This document shows positions 10,594-19,268 of a DNA stretch of 64,000 nucleotides, piece by piece (positions within the stretch are counted from its first letter, which is position 1; each line of letters starts with the position of its first letter). Source of the stretch: Flavobacterium fontis (GTDB lineage Bacteria > Bacteroidota > Bacteroidia > Flavobacteriales > Flavobacteriaceae); NCBI RefSeq assembly GCF_900129405.1, contig NZ_FQVQ01000003.1, positions 1 to 64,000 on the forward strand, written 5' to 3'. Both the position numbers and the translations under genes were made by a program. The notes under the pieces are model-generated. The model was not told the DNA's origin. It saw only the letters and a list, made by a program, of their open reading frames with translations, and searched no databases.

Positions 10594-10627
10594 TTTAATC
10601 TCGCGTTTATCTCAAAGGGTTACCCAC

Positions 10628-10656
10628 AAAAAAACCGCATTTCTCTCGAGCTGCGG
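10628..10656 (-). terminator. Terminator of pheS (minus strand)
   Basis: On the minus strand a CCGCA/TGCGG stem with a 12-nt loop is followed by seven T residues, 9 bases after the pheS stop codon. The stem is short but GC-rich for this genome. Confidence 0.65.
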
Positions 10657-10665
10657 CTTACTATT

Positions 10666-11685
10666 TTAAATACTCGTTTTGAATTGCTCCAAAAAGCGCA
10701 CATCGTTTTCATAAAACATCCGAATATCGCCAATCTGATACAACAACATCGCAATACGCTCTATCCCCATACCAAAAGCAAATCCATTGTATTCCTCCGG
10801 ATTAATCCCGCAGTTCTTCAATACATTCGGGTCGACCATCCCACAACCCATAATCTCCAACCATCCGGTTCCTTTCGTAATGCGGTAATCGGTCTCTGTT
10901 TTTAATCCCCAATAAATATCGACTTCGGCACTGGGTTCCGTGAAGGGGAAATACGATGGACGTAAACGTATTTTCGACTTGCCAAACATTTCTTTGGTGA
11001 AGTATAAAAGCGTTTGCTTCAAATCGGCAAACGAAACATCTTTATCAATATACAAGCCCTCTACCTGGTGAAAAATACAATGCGAACGCGACGATACCGC
11101 TTCATTGCGAAATACCCGCCCCGGTGAAATCGTCCGAATGGGGGGTTTGTGACTTTCCATGTACCGCACCTGTACCGACGATGTATGCGTACGCAACAAC
11201 ACATCGGGATTCGTTTGTATAAAAAATGTATCCTGCATGTCCCGCGCCGGATGGTACTCGGGCAAGTTCAACGCCGTAAAATTATGCCAATCGTCTTCGA
11301 TTTCAGGCCCCTCCGATACATTAAATCCAATCGTCGAAAAAATATCAATAATCTGATTTTTTACCAACGAAATCGGATGACGCGCACCCACCGCAAAGGG
11401 CATTCCCGGCCGTGTTAAATCGCCGTATTTCCCCGCATTGTCCGCACCGCTTTCCAACGATTCCTGCAAACTACGTACTTTTTCTTCGGCCACCGCTTTC
11501 AACGTATTGATCACCTGCCCAAACTCCTTTTTCTGGTCGTTCGGAATATTTTTGAACTCGTTAAAAAGCGCTTTCAACAACCCCTTACTCCCCAAATACT
11601 TAATTCGGAAAGCTTCCAACGCCTCTTTATTCTTGTCGTTGAACGCTTTAGCTTCTTCAATATGTTGTTTAATTGTATCAATCAT
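10666..11685 (-). CDS. pheS: Phenylalanine--tRNA ligase subunit alpha
   Basis: 339-aa catalytic subunit of the alpha2-beta2 phenylalanyl-tRNA synthetase, which charges tRNA-Phe with phenylalanine in the cytosol. The N-terminal coiled-coil (about residues 1-85) is followed by the class II core. Motif 2 appears as SPGRVFRNEAVSSRSHCIFHQVEG and motif 3 as GFAFGMGIERIAMLLY near the C terminus. I chose the ATG of MIDTIKQHIEEAK because it gives the family length and sits behind an AT-rich leader; the open frame extends 17 codons upstream but that extension (SPIGRKILFLQQ) does not look like PheS. The beta subunit is not in the window, as is common in Bacteroidota where pheS and pheT are unlinked. Confidence 0.97.
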   Translation of the reverse strand: MIDTIKQHIEEAKAFNDKNKEALEAFRIKYLGSKGLLKALFNEFKNIPNDQKKEFGQVINTLKAVAEEKVRSLQESLESGADNAGKYGDLTRPGMPFAVGARHPISLVKNQIIDIFSTIGFNVSEGPEIEDDWHNFTALNLPEYHPARDMQDTFFIQTNPDVLLRTHTSSVQVRYMESHKPPIRTISPGRVFRNEAVSSRSHCIFHQVEGLYIDKDVSFADLKQTLLYFTKEMFGKSKIRLRPSYFPFTEPSAEVDIYWGLKTETDYRITKGTGWLEIMGCGMVDPNVLKNCGINPEEYNGFAFGMGIERIAMLLYQIGDIRMFYENDVRFLEQFKTSI

Positions 11686-11703
11686 GGTCCTGTAATTCTG
11701 CTG

Positions 11704-11711
11704 CAAAAATA
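11704..11711 (-). promoter_or_regulatory. Candidate -7 box for pheS
   Basis: TATTTTTG on the minus strand matches the Bacteroidota -7 consensus TAnnTTTG, 18 bp upstream of the chosen pheS ATG. No well-spaced TTG (-33) was seen. Confidence 0.5.
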
Positions 11712-11792
11712 GGATTTTCCGCCCAATTGGGGACACGAATCAGCCTTTCGTTTTTTATTTTTTTGGAGCAACAACCCCGTATTTTTTCATAA

Positions 11793-11856
11793 CCTCCCTC
11801 CGGTGTTCCGCTGTAGTCCCTCGTTCCTCGGGCGCTGCCGCTTCACCCCGGGCTAG
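11793..11856 (-). repeat. GC-rich intergenic repeat resembling a common Flavobacterium dispersed element
   Basis: Read on the minus strand it begins CTAGCCC, continues with GTGAAGCGGCAGC, and later has ACTACAGCGGAA, in a window where intergenic DNA is otherwise AT-rich. From memory, many Flavobacterium genomes carry a dispersed intergenic sequence with the same ordered blocks (TAGCCC, TGAAGCGGCA, AGCGGAA). This looks like a diverged copy; I cannot confirm that here. It lies between the 118-aa gene and pheS, both on the minus strand. Confidence 0.5.
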
Positions 11857-11898
11857 TTAGAAAGGGATGCATTTCAAAACGCAATTTTAAAAATCGCC

Positions 11899-12255
11899 TT
11901 ACGTAATCAATCCGTTTTCCAAAAAATACCCCACAATCGCTTCTTTCATTAACAGCGTTTGCTCCCCTGCTTTCAACGCAGGTAAGGCATCTTTGGCCTT
12001 GAAATGCGGCCAACCGTCACGGTCAACGTAATCAAATTCGTAGTAGCCATAAGGCACCAACAAGCGACAAATGGCAATATGCATCAAATTGACTTTGTCG
12101 TCTTTTTGAAATTTTTGGTGAACTTTACCCAATTCTTGAATTCCAATAAGGTAAATGATGCCATCCAAATCCAACGGCTCTCCATCGGTAAAACGATCAG
12201 ATAACAATTGAACGACGGCCTCCCAACGGCGTTTTAAGGTTTCGTCTCTAGACAA
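11899..12255 (-). CDS. Conserved hypothetical protein (118 aa)
   Basis: No named domain recognised. 118 residues, mainly helical in appearance, rich in charged residues, without signal peptide or membrane segment. It contains the striking stretch YGYYEFDYVDRDGWPHF. It follows the bat operon on the same strand, 62 bp after batE, so it may be the last gene of that transcript. Nothing in the sequence reveals its role. Confidence 0.75.
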   Translation of the reverse strand: MSRDETLKRRWEAVVQLLSDRFTDGEPLDLDGIIYLIGIQELGKVHQKFQKDDKVNLMHIAICRLLVPYGYYEFDYVDRDGWPHFKAKDALPALKAGEQTLLMKEAIVGYFLENGLIT

Positions 12256-12317
12256 GGTAGAATAGGTATAAAGAATAGTAAATTTTTAATCGTGCAAAAA
12301 TACAACATTACCCGCTA

Positions 12318-13070
12318 TTAGGGGTTCAATTCGCGAATCATTGTGCGTTGTATCCATCCCGTGCTCGCATCCGAAAGCCGAACATTCGCCCATTGTGCCG
12401 TTTTGGAAAGTACCCAAACCTTGGCTCCTTCACGTAATTTTACTTTTGGTTCACTGCCCATCCGGGGTTCGCTCCAAACCGCTGTATGGTCTTGAAATAC
12501 AATAGCACTGCGGTCGGAATACACTTCATCTTTTTGAAAAAAACCGGCAAAAAGACTTCCGAAAAGCAACAATAGCGAGAGCGACATGCCCGTAAAAAAA
12601 CGTCGTTTTTGAACAGGCGAACGCGAAACATAATAGCCCGCAAAACAACCAAAAACCACCAACGCCCAACCAATGGCTACCCTTCCCCATTGATCATACG
12701 ACAGTACCGTAGTGGCTTGGTGTAGCATTTTTTCAAAACCCACTTGCGGGAATTGTGGCAGCGTGTCTTTACAGCGTTCTTGTGCATAGCCCAGATTGAT
12801 TTCAATCGCTTTATCAGTCGGATCCAACAATCGCGCTTTTTCCAAATGATAGATCGCAGGAGCAATTTGCTTGCGTTGGTAATAACTGTTGCCTAAATTA
12901 AAATGTATGGCCGCACTTGTTTTTCCGGCCGCCAATTCTTTTTCATAATACAAAATCGCCTCAGCATACTTTCCTTTGCTGTAAGCCGCATTGCCCGCGT
13001 CAAATTCAGCTTGCGCTCGACCCACAAAGCAACTCAAAAGCAGCCCCAAAAATGCAAGGTTTAACTTCAT
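12318..13070 (-). CDS. batE: BatE-like TPR/SH3 protein of the aerotolerance (bat) operon
   Basis: 250-aa envelope protein: signal peptide (residues 1-20), TPR region (about 22-110), two membrane segments (131-148 and 159-178) and a C-terminal bacterial SH3-like domain (about 183-250, ending GWIQRTMI). This matches BatE, the last bat gene in Bacteroidota. Its ATG overlaps the batD stop by 4 bp, implying translational coupling. Bat proteins were named for aerotolerance in Bacteroides; the biochemical role of BatE remains unclear, and the TPR and SH3 parts suggest protein-protein contacts in the periplasm. Confidence 0.88.
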   Translation of the reverse strand: MKLNLAFLGLLLSCFVGRAQAEFDAGNAAYSKGKYAEAILYYEKELAAGKTSAAIHFNLGNSYYQRKQIAPAIYHLEKARLLDPTDKAIEINLGYAQERCKDTLPQFPQVGFEKMLHQATTVLSYDQWGRVAIGWALVVFGCFAGYYVSRSPVQKRRFFTGMSLSLLLLFGSLFAGFFQKDEVYSDRSAIVFQDHTAVWSEPRMGSEPKVKLREGAKVWVLSKTAQWANVRLSDASTGWIQRTMIRELNP

Positions 13071-14818
13071 GACAATTGTTTTTCAAGTTCGGTTATCAAT
13101 CGTATCGCGGTGTCGTAATCGTTTTGTATTGCCGTCGCCGATGAAGGTGCAAAGCGCGCCATTTCACAACTTTCTAGGAGTTGAATAAATTCAGTTACCG
13201 TAGTTGATGCAGCATTTCGTTGAAGCAACAATTCCCGTATGGTTTCTTTTTGCATTTCAGTGGTTTCCAACAATAATTTGGCCTTCAAAAAGTTGTGTAA
13301 CGCCCGCTCCAATGCATCATAAAATGGTCCTTTCGATTGTAAGTAGGTCCCCGCCTCGGAAAGATAACGTTTTACCAACGCTTTTTTCATTCGGATTGAT
13401 TTGCCTACCGTATCCGCATCTGCGGCGGCTTTTCGTCGGCGAACCAAAACCAACAAAGGAATTGCCATAAAAGGCAATAGCAACAAACTGAAAAACAGCG
13501 GTGAACCCAAGAAATCGTGACGACCTGCCGAAACGAGAGGGCCCATTTTTGGCGTTGTTACAAAGGCATCGCGATCGCTTTTTTGACGTGCGTTACTTGC
13601 ATAGCCCCCTGCGGGTAATCCAGGACCGTCGGTTACCGTAATGGTCAGCGGGGGACTCGTGAGCGTGCGGTATTGTCTACTGCGCAAATCGAAATAGCTA
13701 AATCGAAGATCTTTTAACACATACGTTCCTTTGGCTTGGGGTACTACAGTGTAGCGGTCAGCAATCGAACCCGTCATTCCCGATAGCGGTGTTGTTACGT
13801 TCTCCACATGTTCAGGGTCGTAAACTTCCCAATTTTCGGGCAATTCTAAACGCGGAATTTGAAATAGCTTCAGGTTTCCTTCACCTGAAACTTTCAACGT
13901 TAAATCGAGGGATTCCCCAAATTTTAAGGTCGTTTTGGAAGGAACAACGCTAAAGCTAAAGTCACCTACAGCGCCACTAAACTTCTCAGGCTTATTGGTT
14001 TCCGGCAATGCTTTTACAACAATCGTTTTCCCCGAGGAGGTCAATCGACGGCTATCATCCATCGTGATGATTTCGCCAAAAATCGTTATGCGTCCCGTGG
14101 GAACCCGGCAATCCACCTCCAAAATGTAGGGGTCGATTTCAAGACTCCCCGATTTCTGCGGATACAAAACGGCTTTTTTCAGCACCACCGAAAGACAGCG
14201 TTTCCCTTTGTAAACCGTTTGTTCGGGTTCAAAATTATCAGTCTCTATTTCTTGACTCCAAAAATCATTAAAGCGCGGTTTTTGGATATCTCGGGCATCA
14301 TTAATATCGGTGTTATAACTAAAATACAACTTTTGCACCACCGTGATAGGTTCGTTGACATACGGGTTGCTGTTGGACACTTCGGTCACCAAATACATCG
14401 TCGAATTTCGAGCTACAGTTGCCGTACTTGGGTCGTTGGAAGGGTCAACGGCAGGTGTTACGGTAATTTTGACGGGATTACTGCGGTAAATACGGTTGTT
14501 GAACTCAATTGCGGCAGGCTTAATCGTGAAGGTACCTTTCTTTTCTGCAATTAAAAAAAAGGTGTAGGTTTTATGAAACATGCCTTTTCCGTTATTCCAT
14601 ATCTCACGAATGCTCTGCGAGGGCCCCGAGAATACCGAAAAGCCACTTTCTTCAAAGTCGGGCGCTTCAAAGTTATCGCCATCAACATTCATTGTAAACT
14701 CAACACGAAACCGTTCGTTAACGGACACAGTGGCCTTACTCACTTCGGCTTCAAATTTAACTTGGGCCGATACCGTAAGGGAAATCCATACTAGTAATAA
14801 GGTTACAATTCGTTTCAT
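13067..14818 (-). CDS. batD: BatD family protein
   Basis: 583-aa BatD (oxygen-tolerance family): signal peptide ending at VSAQ, an extracytoplasmic region of several beta-sandwich domains (about 20-435; FEAEVSKATVSVNERFRVEF is the N-terminal family signature), one transmembrane helix (about 440-462, before RRRKAA) and a cytoplasmic helical tail of about 110 residues. It probably forms an inner-membrane assembly with the von Willebrand proteins BatA and BatB. It overlaps batE by 4 bp and follows batC by 17 bp. Confidence 0.9.
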   Translation of the reverse strand: MKRIVTLLLVWISLTVSAQVKFEAEVSKATVSVNERFRVEFTMNVDGDNFEAPDFEESGFSVFSGPSQSIREIWNNGKGMFHKTYTFFLIAEKKGTFTIKPAAIEFNNRIYRSNPVKITVTPAVDPSNDPSTATVARNSTMYLVTEVSNSNPYVNEPITVVQKLYFSYNTDINDARDIQKPRFNDFWSQEIETDNFEPEQTVYKGKRCLSVVLKKAVLYPQKSGSLEIDPYILEVDCRVPTGRITIFGEIITMDDSRRLTSSGKTIVVKALPETNKPEKFSGAVGDFSFSVVPSKTTLKFGESLDLTLKVSGEGNLKLFQIPRLELPENWEVYDPEHVENVTTPLSGMTGSIADRYTVVPQAKGTYVLKDLRFSYFDLRSRQYRTLTSPPLTITVTDGPGLPAGGYASNARQKSDRDAFVTTPKMGPLVSAGRHDFLGSPLFFSLLLLPFMAIPLLVLVRRRKAAADADTVGKSIRMKKALVKRYLSEAGTYLQSKGPFYDALERALHNFLKAKLLLETTEMQKETIRELLLQRNAASTTVTEFIQLLESCEMARFAPSSATAIQNDYDTAIRLITELEKQLS

Positions 14819-14835
14819 CGTTCAATGACAAAAGA

Positions 14836-15573
14836 TTACCAATCTTTCTCGGGTTTTCCGGGAGCCGTTTGGGCACTTTTCTCTTTGCGCTTTAATTGGA
14901 CTTTTTTCTCTTCATTATTGACAGCGTCCAATAAGTTGTCAATGCGTTGTTTGTTATTCCCCGAAGGACGCGGTTGCGGGTCGGGTTCTTGATTTTGCCC
15001 GCTTTTGTTTTCGGGTTTATCTTCTTGACTTTTATTTTTTTGATTTCCTTTGGAATCGTCGGGACGTTGGTTTTTTTCTTTCTGTTTGCTCTTGTCGTCC
15101 TTCTTTTTCCCACCATCTTCCGGCGGTGGATTCTCTTTGTTCATTTTTTTTGCCAACGCATAGTTGTAGCGCGTTTCTTCATCCCGTGGATTGTTGCGTA
15201 AGGCGTCTTTATAAGCGCGTTCGGCCAAATCGTATTTTTTCTCCAGCATCAAAGCATTGCCCAAATTATGGAATGCTTTGTGTTTTTCAGCTTTAGTTTT
15301 GGCTTTCTCAGCGGCTTGTAAAAACTTGAATTTTGCTTCACCGCCTTGGTTTTGTTTATAAATCGAAGTGCCTAAATTATATGACGCTGCTGCTTTATTG
15401 GGTTGTTTCGCAGCCGATTCACGGTAAAGCGCTTCTGCTTCGGCGTATTTTTTTTCCGAAAAAGCAGCATTTCCTTTGGGCAATTGCGTATCGGCCTCCT
15501 GTCCCCACGAGACAAAGGTCACCCACACCAAAATGCCACACCAAAAGCCGTTATTTCGTTTCATTTTTTTCAT
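14836..15573 (-). CDS. batC: BatC-like TPR protein
   Basis: 245-aa protein with a signal peptide (cleavage near VSWGQ), two to three TPR units (about 28-140) and a highly charged, low-complexity tail (about 145-220) rich in Lys, Asp, Glu, Asn, Gln and Pro. Two ATGs lie close together (MKKMKR); both fall inside the 3' end of batB, so the genes overlap by 14-23 bp. BatC is thought to interact with the other Bat proteins at the membrane. The tail is likely disordered. Confidence 0.85.
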   Translation of the reverse strand: MKKMKRNNGFWCGILVWVTFVSWGQEADTQLPKGNAAFSEKKYAEAEALYRESAAKQPNKAAASYNLGTSIYKQNQGGEAKFKFLQAAEKAKTKAEKHKAFHNLGNALMLEKKYDLAERAYKDALRNNPRDEETRYNYALAKKMNKENPPPEDGGKKKDDKSKQKEKNQRPDDSKGNQKNKSQEDKPENKSGQNQEPDPQPRPSGNNKQRIDNLLDAVNNEEKKVQLKRKEKSAQTAPGKPEKDW

Positions 15574-16597
15574 TAAATAAATTTAATTTACGCAACCAGG
15601 CCGTTCGACGCTCCCGAATGAGAAGATCCAAAAATAAGGCAACAAACGCAAATCCCAAAAACCATTGAAATTGCGATTGATAATCGGCAAGTAATGATTC
15701 TCCAAATTCGGTTTTCTCAGAATTGTCGAGTTGCTTTTTCACAAAATCAACCGCTGTTTTGGTGGTATTCCCATCAACGTAGCCTCCGTTTCCAATTTGG
15801 GCGACCTCTTCCAAAATTTTTGAATTTCGTTTTGTGCGTACTACTTCATTATTGGAATCGCGAAGGTATTGTACACTTCCATTTTCCATTAATTTAATCG
15901 GCCCCCCTTCTTCGGTGCCAATGCCTACGGTAACGATGCGCATTTTTACCTCTTTGGCGATTTCGGCTGCCGCGACTGCATTATTGCTGTGGTCTTCCCC
16001 ATCAGAGAGGATAACCAGAATTTTACTGGTTTTGTCTTTTTCGTTAAAATACCTTGCCGCTGCGAGTTGAATGGCCAAGTCGATAGAAGTTCCCTGTGCC
16101 GAAATCATCTCGGGACTCATACTTTGCAGAAACATTTTGGCCACCCCATAATCAGAAGTCATTGGCAGTACAGGAAACGCACTTCCCGAGTAGGCAATAA
16201 GTCCAATACGGTCACCCGACAAGCGATTGATTAGTTGAGAAACAATTTGTTTACTTTTTTCCAAACGGTTGGGCGCGACATCATTGGCGAGCATACTTTT
16301 GGAAACGTCAATTGCAAAGACCAAATCGACACCACGCGTTTTCACTTTTTCGGTCGTCGTTCCAATCTTCGGATTGACCAAAGCAATGATAAGCAAAACA
16401 ATACCTAACAAGCTCAATCCAAACTTCAAAGCGGGCTTGAAAGTGGAGCGGTCTGGACTCAAATAACTAATTTTGTCGGGTTGGCCAAATTCTTGTTGCT
16501 TTCGCCGTCTCCAATACCGATTGTATACCCAAAGTCCCAGAAACGCTGGAACGAGCACCAAAGCATAGAAATATAGTTTCTTTTCTAATTCGTACAT
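15551..16597 (-). CDS. batB: BatB von Willebrand factor A membrane protein
   Basis: 348 aa. Two N-terminal membrane helices (about 9-24 and 58-75), a VWA domain (about 88-290) and a C-terminal helix (about 318-335). The metal-dependent adhesion site is intact: D97-V-S99-K-S101, and later LSDGEDHSNN. VWA domains of this type bind protein partners through a chelated divalent cation. It is 3 bp downstream of batA and is a paralogue of it, as in other Bacteroidota bat operons. Confidence 0.92.
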   Translation of the reverse strand: MYELEKKLYFYALVLVPAFLGLWVYNRYWRRRKQQEFGQPDKISYLSPDRSTFKPALKFGLSLLGIVLLIIALVNPKIGTTTEKVKTRGVDLVFAIDVSKSMLANDVAPNRLEKSKQIVSQLINRLSGDRIGLIAYSGSAFPVLPMTSDYGVAKMFLQSMSPEMISAQGTSIDLAIQLAAARYFNEKDKTSKILVILSDGEDHSNNAVAAAEIAKEVKMRIVTVGIGTEEGGPIKLMENGSVQYLRDSNNEVVRTKRNSKILEEVAQIGNGGYVDGNTTKTAVDFVKKQLDNSEKTEFGESLLADYQSQFQWFLGFAFVALFLDLLIRERRTAWLRKLNLFNEKNETK

Positions 16598-16600
16598 AAC

Positions 16601-17602
16601 CTATATAAACGAGCGATAAAGCGTTTGACGCAGACCAACCTCCAACACTAAGAGCATTAAAGCAAGGAGTGCGAAGGGGCGAAATTGTTCCTCATAATCA
16701 TAATACCGCAATTCTTCAATTTCGGTAGTTTCCATCTGATTGATTTCATCATAAATGGCTTCCAAACGGCTATTGCTGGTAGCTCGGAAATACTTTCCAC
16801 CTGTTTTTTTGGCGATGGATTTCATCAGTTTTTCATCAATTTCCACCTTCATATTCCGATAGACCAAAGTTCCATCAGGGGTATAGCCCACGGGGAAGGG
16901 TGCCATGCCGTTGGATCCTAATCCGATGGTATAAACTTTGATTCCGTACTCTTTAGCCAAATCGGCCGCAGTTTCGGGTTCGATAAACCCGGCATTATTG
17001 ATACCATCCGTCAAGAGAATGATCACCCGACTCTTGGCTTTACTTTCCTTCAATCGGTTGACCGCAGTGGCGAGTCCCATACCAATTCCGGTTCCATCAT
17101 CAACCGTTGGGTCGTAGTTTAGCTCCTGCAACATCTGTTTTACAATCGATTTGTCGGTGGTTACGGGCACTTTTGTATAGGCTTCCCCCGCATAGACTAC
17201 AATGCCAATGCGATCGTTGGGACGGTCATCCACAAATCGGTCGGCTACTTTTTTTAAGGCCTCCATACGATTGGGTTCCAAGTCTTTGGCCAACATACTA
17301 CTCGATAAATCCACCGCCATAACGATATCAATACCCCGTGTCGTTTTGGTTTGGTTACTCACATCAACAGTTCTAGGACGTGCCAATCCAATAATGATCA
17401 AGGCTAAAGCGACCAATCGAAACACGATGAGGTAGGGTTTGAGTAAGACTTTCCAATTGACCAAGCTTTCCAAACCTGCAACAGCGGGTAAGGTCAACGT
17501 TACCGATTGTTGTTTTCGCGAACGGTAAAGCCATACTCCTGCGATCGGCAATAACGCCAAGAGCAACAAAAACTCAGGATGTAAAAAGCTCACCTTATCC
17601 AT
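16601..17602 (-). CDS. batA: BatA von Willebrand factor A membrane protein
   Basis: 333 aa with the same layout as BatB: N-terminal helices at about 11-27 and 53-75, a VWA domain at about 88-285 with an intact MIDAS (D98-L-S100-S-S102, then LLTDGINNAG) and a C-terminal helix at about 305-325. It overlaps the upstream gene by 8 bp. With MoxR and the DUF58 protein it belongs to the widespread MoxR/VWA chaperone-like systems; the client is unknown. Confidence 0.92.
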   Translation of the reverse strand: MDKVSFLHPEFLLLLALLPIAGVWLYRSRKQQSVTLTLPAVAGLESLVNWKVLLKPYLIVFRLVALALIIIGLARPRTVDVSNQTKTTRGIDIVMAVDLSSSMLAKDLEPNRMEALKKVADRFVDDRPNDRIGIVVYAGEAYTKVPVTTDKSIVKQMLQELNYDPTVDDGTGIGMGLATAVNRLKESKAKSRVIILLTDGINNAGFIEPETAADLAKEYGIKVYTIGLGSNGMAPFPVGYTPDGTLVYRNMKVEIDEKLMKSIAKKTGGKYFRATSNSRLEAIYDEINQMETTEIEELRYYDYEEQFRPFALLALMLLVLEVGLRQTLYRSFI

Positions 17603-19268
17603 TGAAATTAAATAATTGTAATTTGATAGAACCTTGAATGCGTTCTAAAATTTTCTTCCCAAACGGATCGTCTTCACAGTAACTTACGGCCACTTGTTGC
17701 AATCCGCCATTTTGGTTAAACAGCAAAATTTCATAATAGCGTCGATGTTGTTCGCCCTCTTCACTTTCTACTGTCATGGTACCATAGGCGCGAATGCCTT
17801 TTACGCCTTCTGCAATTTCAAACGTTCCGTCATTTTTATACAAAATGTTGCGCGCTCCTTGATTTTCCCAACTTTTGGTGATTCCTTCCAACACTTTGTC
17901 GTAGTCAATTTGCGTCGTTTCCTGGTTGTAATACGGATTTTTCTCTTGTTTGTAATAATTTGTTCCCACCAAGACAAACAAGGGTTCTTGTAACGATCCT
18001 TGCGTGAAGGTGCGCATTTCCTTGACGACGGCATAGGTGTTTTTCGCCCATTTTTCTGAGTCTACGCGGGTAAGTACTTTAGGCGTTTCGAGTTCCACAT
18101 TGGGGTCTCCATAGGCACTTGTAATCCATTCGCCTTCATACATTTCTTTCGTGGGATTGCCCAAAATGGCATCTTTTATCGTATCCATTCCAAAATAAAC
18201 GATCGACCCCCCAATGAGAATCCCAACGGTGGCAACGCTAGCGATAGCGATACGGAGTTGTTTTTGTTTACGGGCTTTCGCTTCTTGTTTTTGACGTGCC
18301 AATTCGCGTTGTTGGGCATTCCAAGCTTCAAGTTCATCGGTTACTTCTTCAATTTCGGGAATTGCCTTATTGATGGTAATTATTGTACTTGCAATGCGAT
18401 TTTTATCCGATTCAATCGCTTGAATGTCGGGACGAACTTTGGCAAATTTTACTAAATCTGCTTGGCGCAGCACCTGTTCTAGCGTAGCAATAGTTTCGGG
18501 CGAAAGACGTAAATTCTTATTTTGACTCACGAGTTCTAGGATAGCAATGAGCTCAGATGTTGTGCGTTCCATAGCCGGAATTTCGATTTCTTCCTCGAGA
18601 TAGGTTCGAACGATTTCGGTAAGTTCGGAGTAAAAATGCTTCACGTCTCCTTTTGAAACCCATTGCGCAGCATCCAAAGCCATGAGTTTCTGCGTCGCTT
18701 TTTCGATGGGTTTTACAAGAGGTTCAGGGGTAGCTGTTGGCGTTGTTGTTTTACGATTTTTTAGAATTCGATACAGGATAAAAACGACCACAAGCGCACC
18801 TACTATTCCCAAAACAATCCACCACCCCAGCCCATTGTTGGGTGAAGGCGCTGCTTCTATGGTTTTGATATCGTACATTTTTTGTTTCAACGTGTCCACC
18901 TGAACAGGCATTACTTCAACGGTAATGGGTTGGGTATACACGTCTTTTTTTGCAATTCTCACCGCTAGTTTGGGAAGGATATATTGCCCGGAGTCAAATT
19001 GGGTTAGCCCATATTTTTTGACAAATTCCCAGCGATCGGATTTTTTAACGGTATCAATAGGGTAGGATTCCAAAACTTCCAAGGGGCCAAATTGTTGTCC
19101 TTTCGGAAATTGTACCCGGGTATTGGGAGCTACTTGCGTTCGAAGCGTAAGCAGAAATTCCGATCCAATTTTTTTGCGCACCGAGTCCATGGAAGCTTCC
19201 ACGCGTTGCGCACAAACCGGTTCCAACAACCCAAGGGTCAAAAGGCATCCAACAATCCACTTTTTCAT
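17595..19268 (-). CDS. Bat-operon membrane protein with extra C-terminal domain (BatD/DUF4381-like N-terminal half)
   Basis: 557 aa. Signal peptide (cleavage near CAQ, residue 20), a beta-rich extracytoplasmic domain (about 21-135), a first membrane helix (148-167) and a helical cytoplasmic domain (about 185-305) like the tails of DUF4381/BatD proteins. A charged coiled stretch (about 315-337) leads to a second helix (338-360) and a C-terminal domain of about 195 residues. The two-helix topology would put the C-terminal domain back outside the cytoplasm. The start codon shares one base with the stop of the DUF58 gene (TAATG). I do not recognise the C-terminal domain. Confidence 0.8.
   Translation of the reverse strand: MKKWIVGCLLTLGLLEPVCAQRVEASMDSVRKKIGSEFLLTLRTQVAPNTRVQFPKGQQFGPLEVLESYPIDTVKKSDRWEFVKKYGLTQFDSGQYILPKLAVRIAKKDVYTQPITVEVMPVQVDTLKQKMYDIKTIEAAPSPNNGLGWWIVLGIVGALVVVFILYRILKNRKTTTPTATPEPLVKPIEKATQKLMALDAAQWVSKGDVKHFYSELTEIVRTYLEEEIEIPAMERTTSELIAILELVSQNKNLRLSPETIATLEQVLRQADLVKFAKVRPDIQAIESDKNRIASTIITINKAIPEIEEVTDELEAWNAQQRELARQKQEAKARKQKQLRIAIASVATVGILIGGSIVYFGMDTIKDAILGNPTKEMYEGEWITSAYGDPNVELETPKVLTRVDSEKWAKNTYAVVKEMRTFTQGSLQEPLFVLVGTNYYKQEKNPYYNQETTQIDYDKVLEGITKSWENQGARNILYKNDGTFEIAEGVKGIRAYGTMTVESEEGEQHRRYYEILLFNQNGGLQQVAVSYCEDDPFGKKILERIQGSIKLQLFNFNG

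Noticed and set aside
10339..10905. Plus-strand 188-aa ORF across the 135-aa gene and the pheS end
   Set aside because: It spans two clear minus-strand genes and a terminator and has no protein-like composition.
11686..11736. N-terminal extension of PheS
   Set aside because: The 17 extra codons overlap the -7 box and do not resemble PheS; the internal ATG gives the family start.
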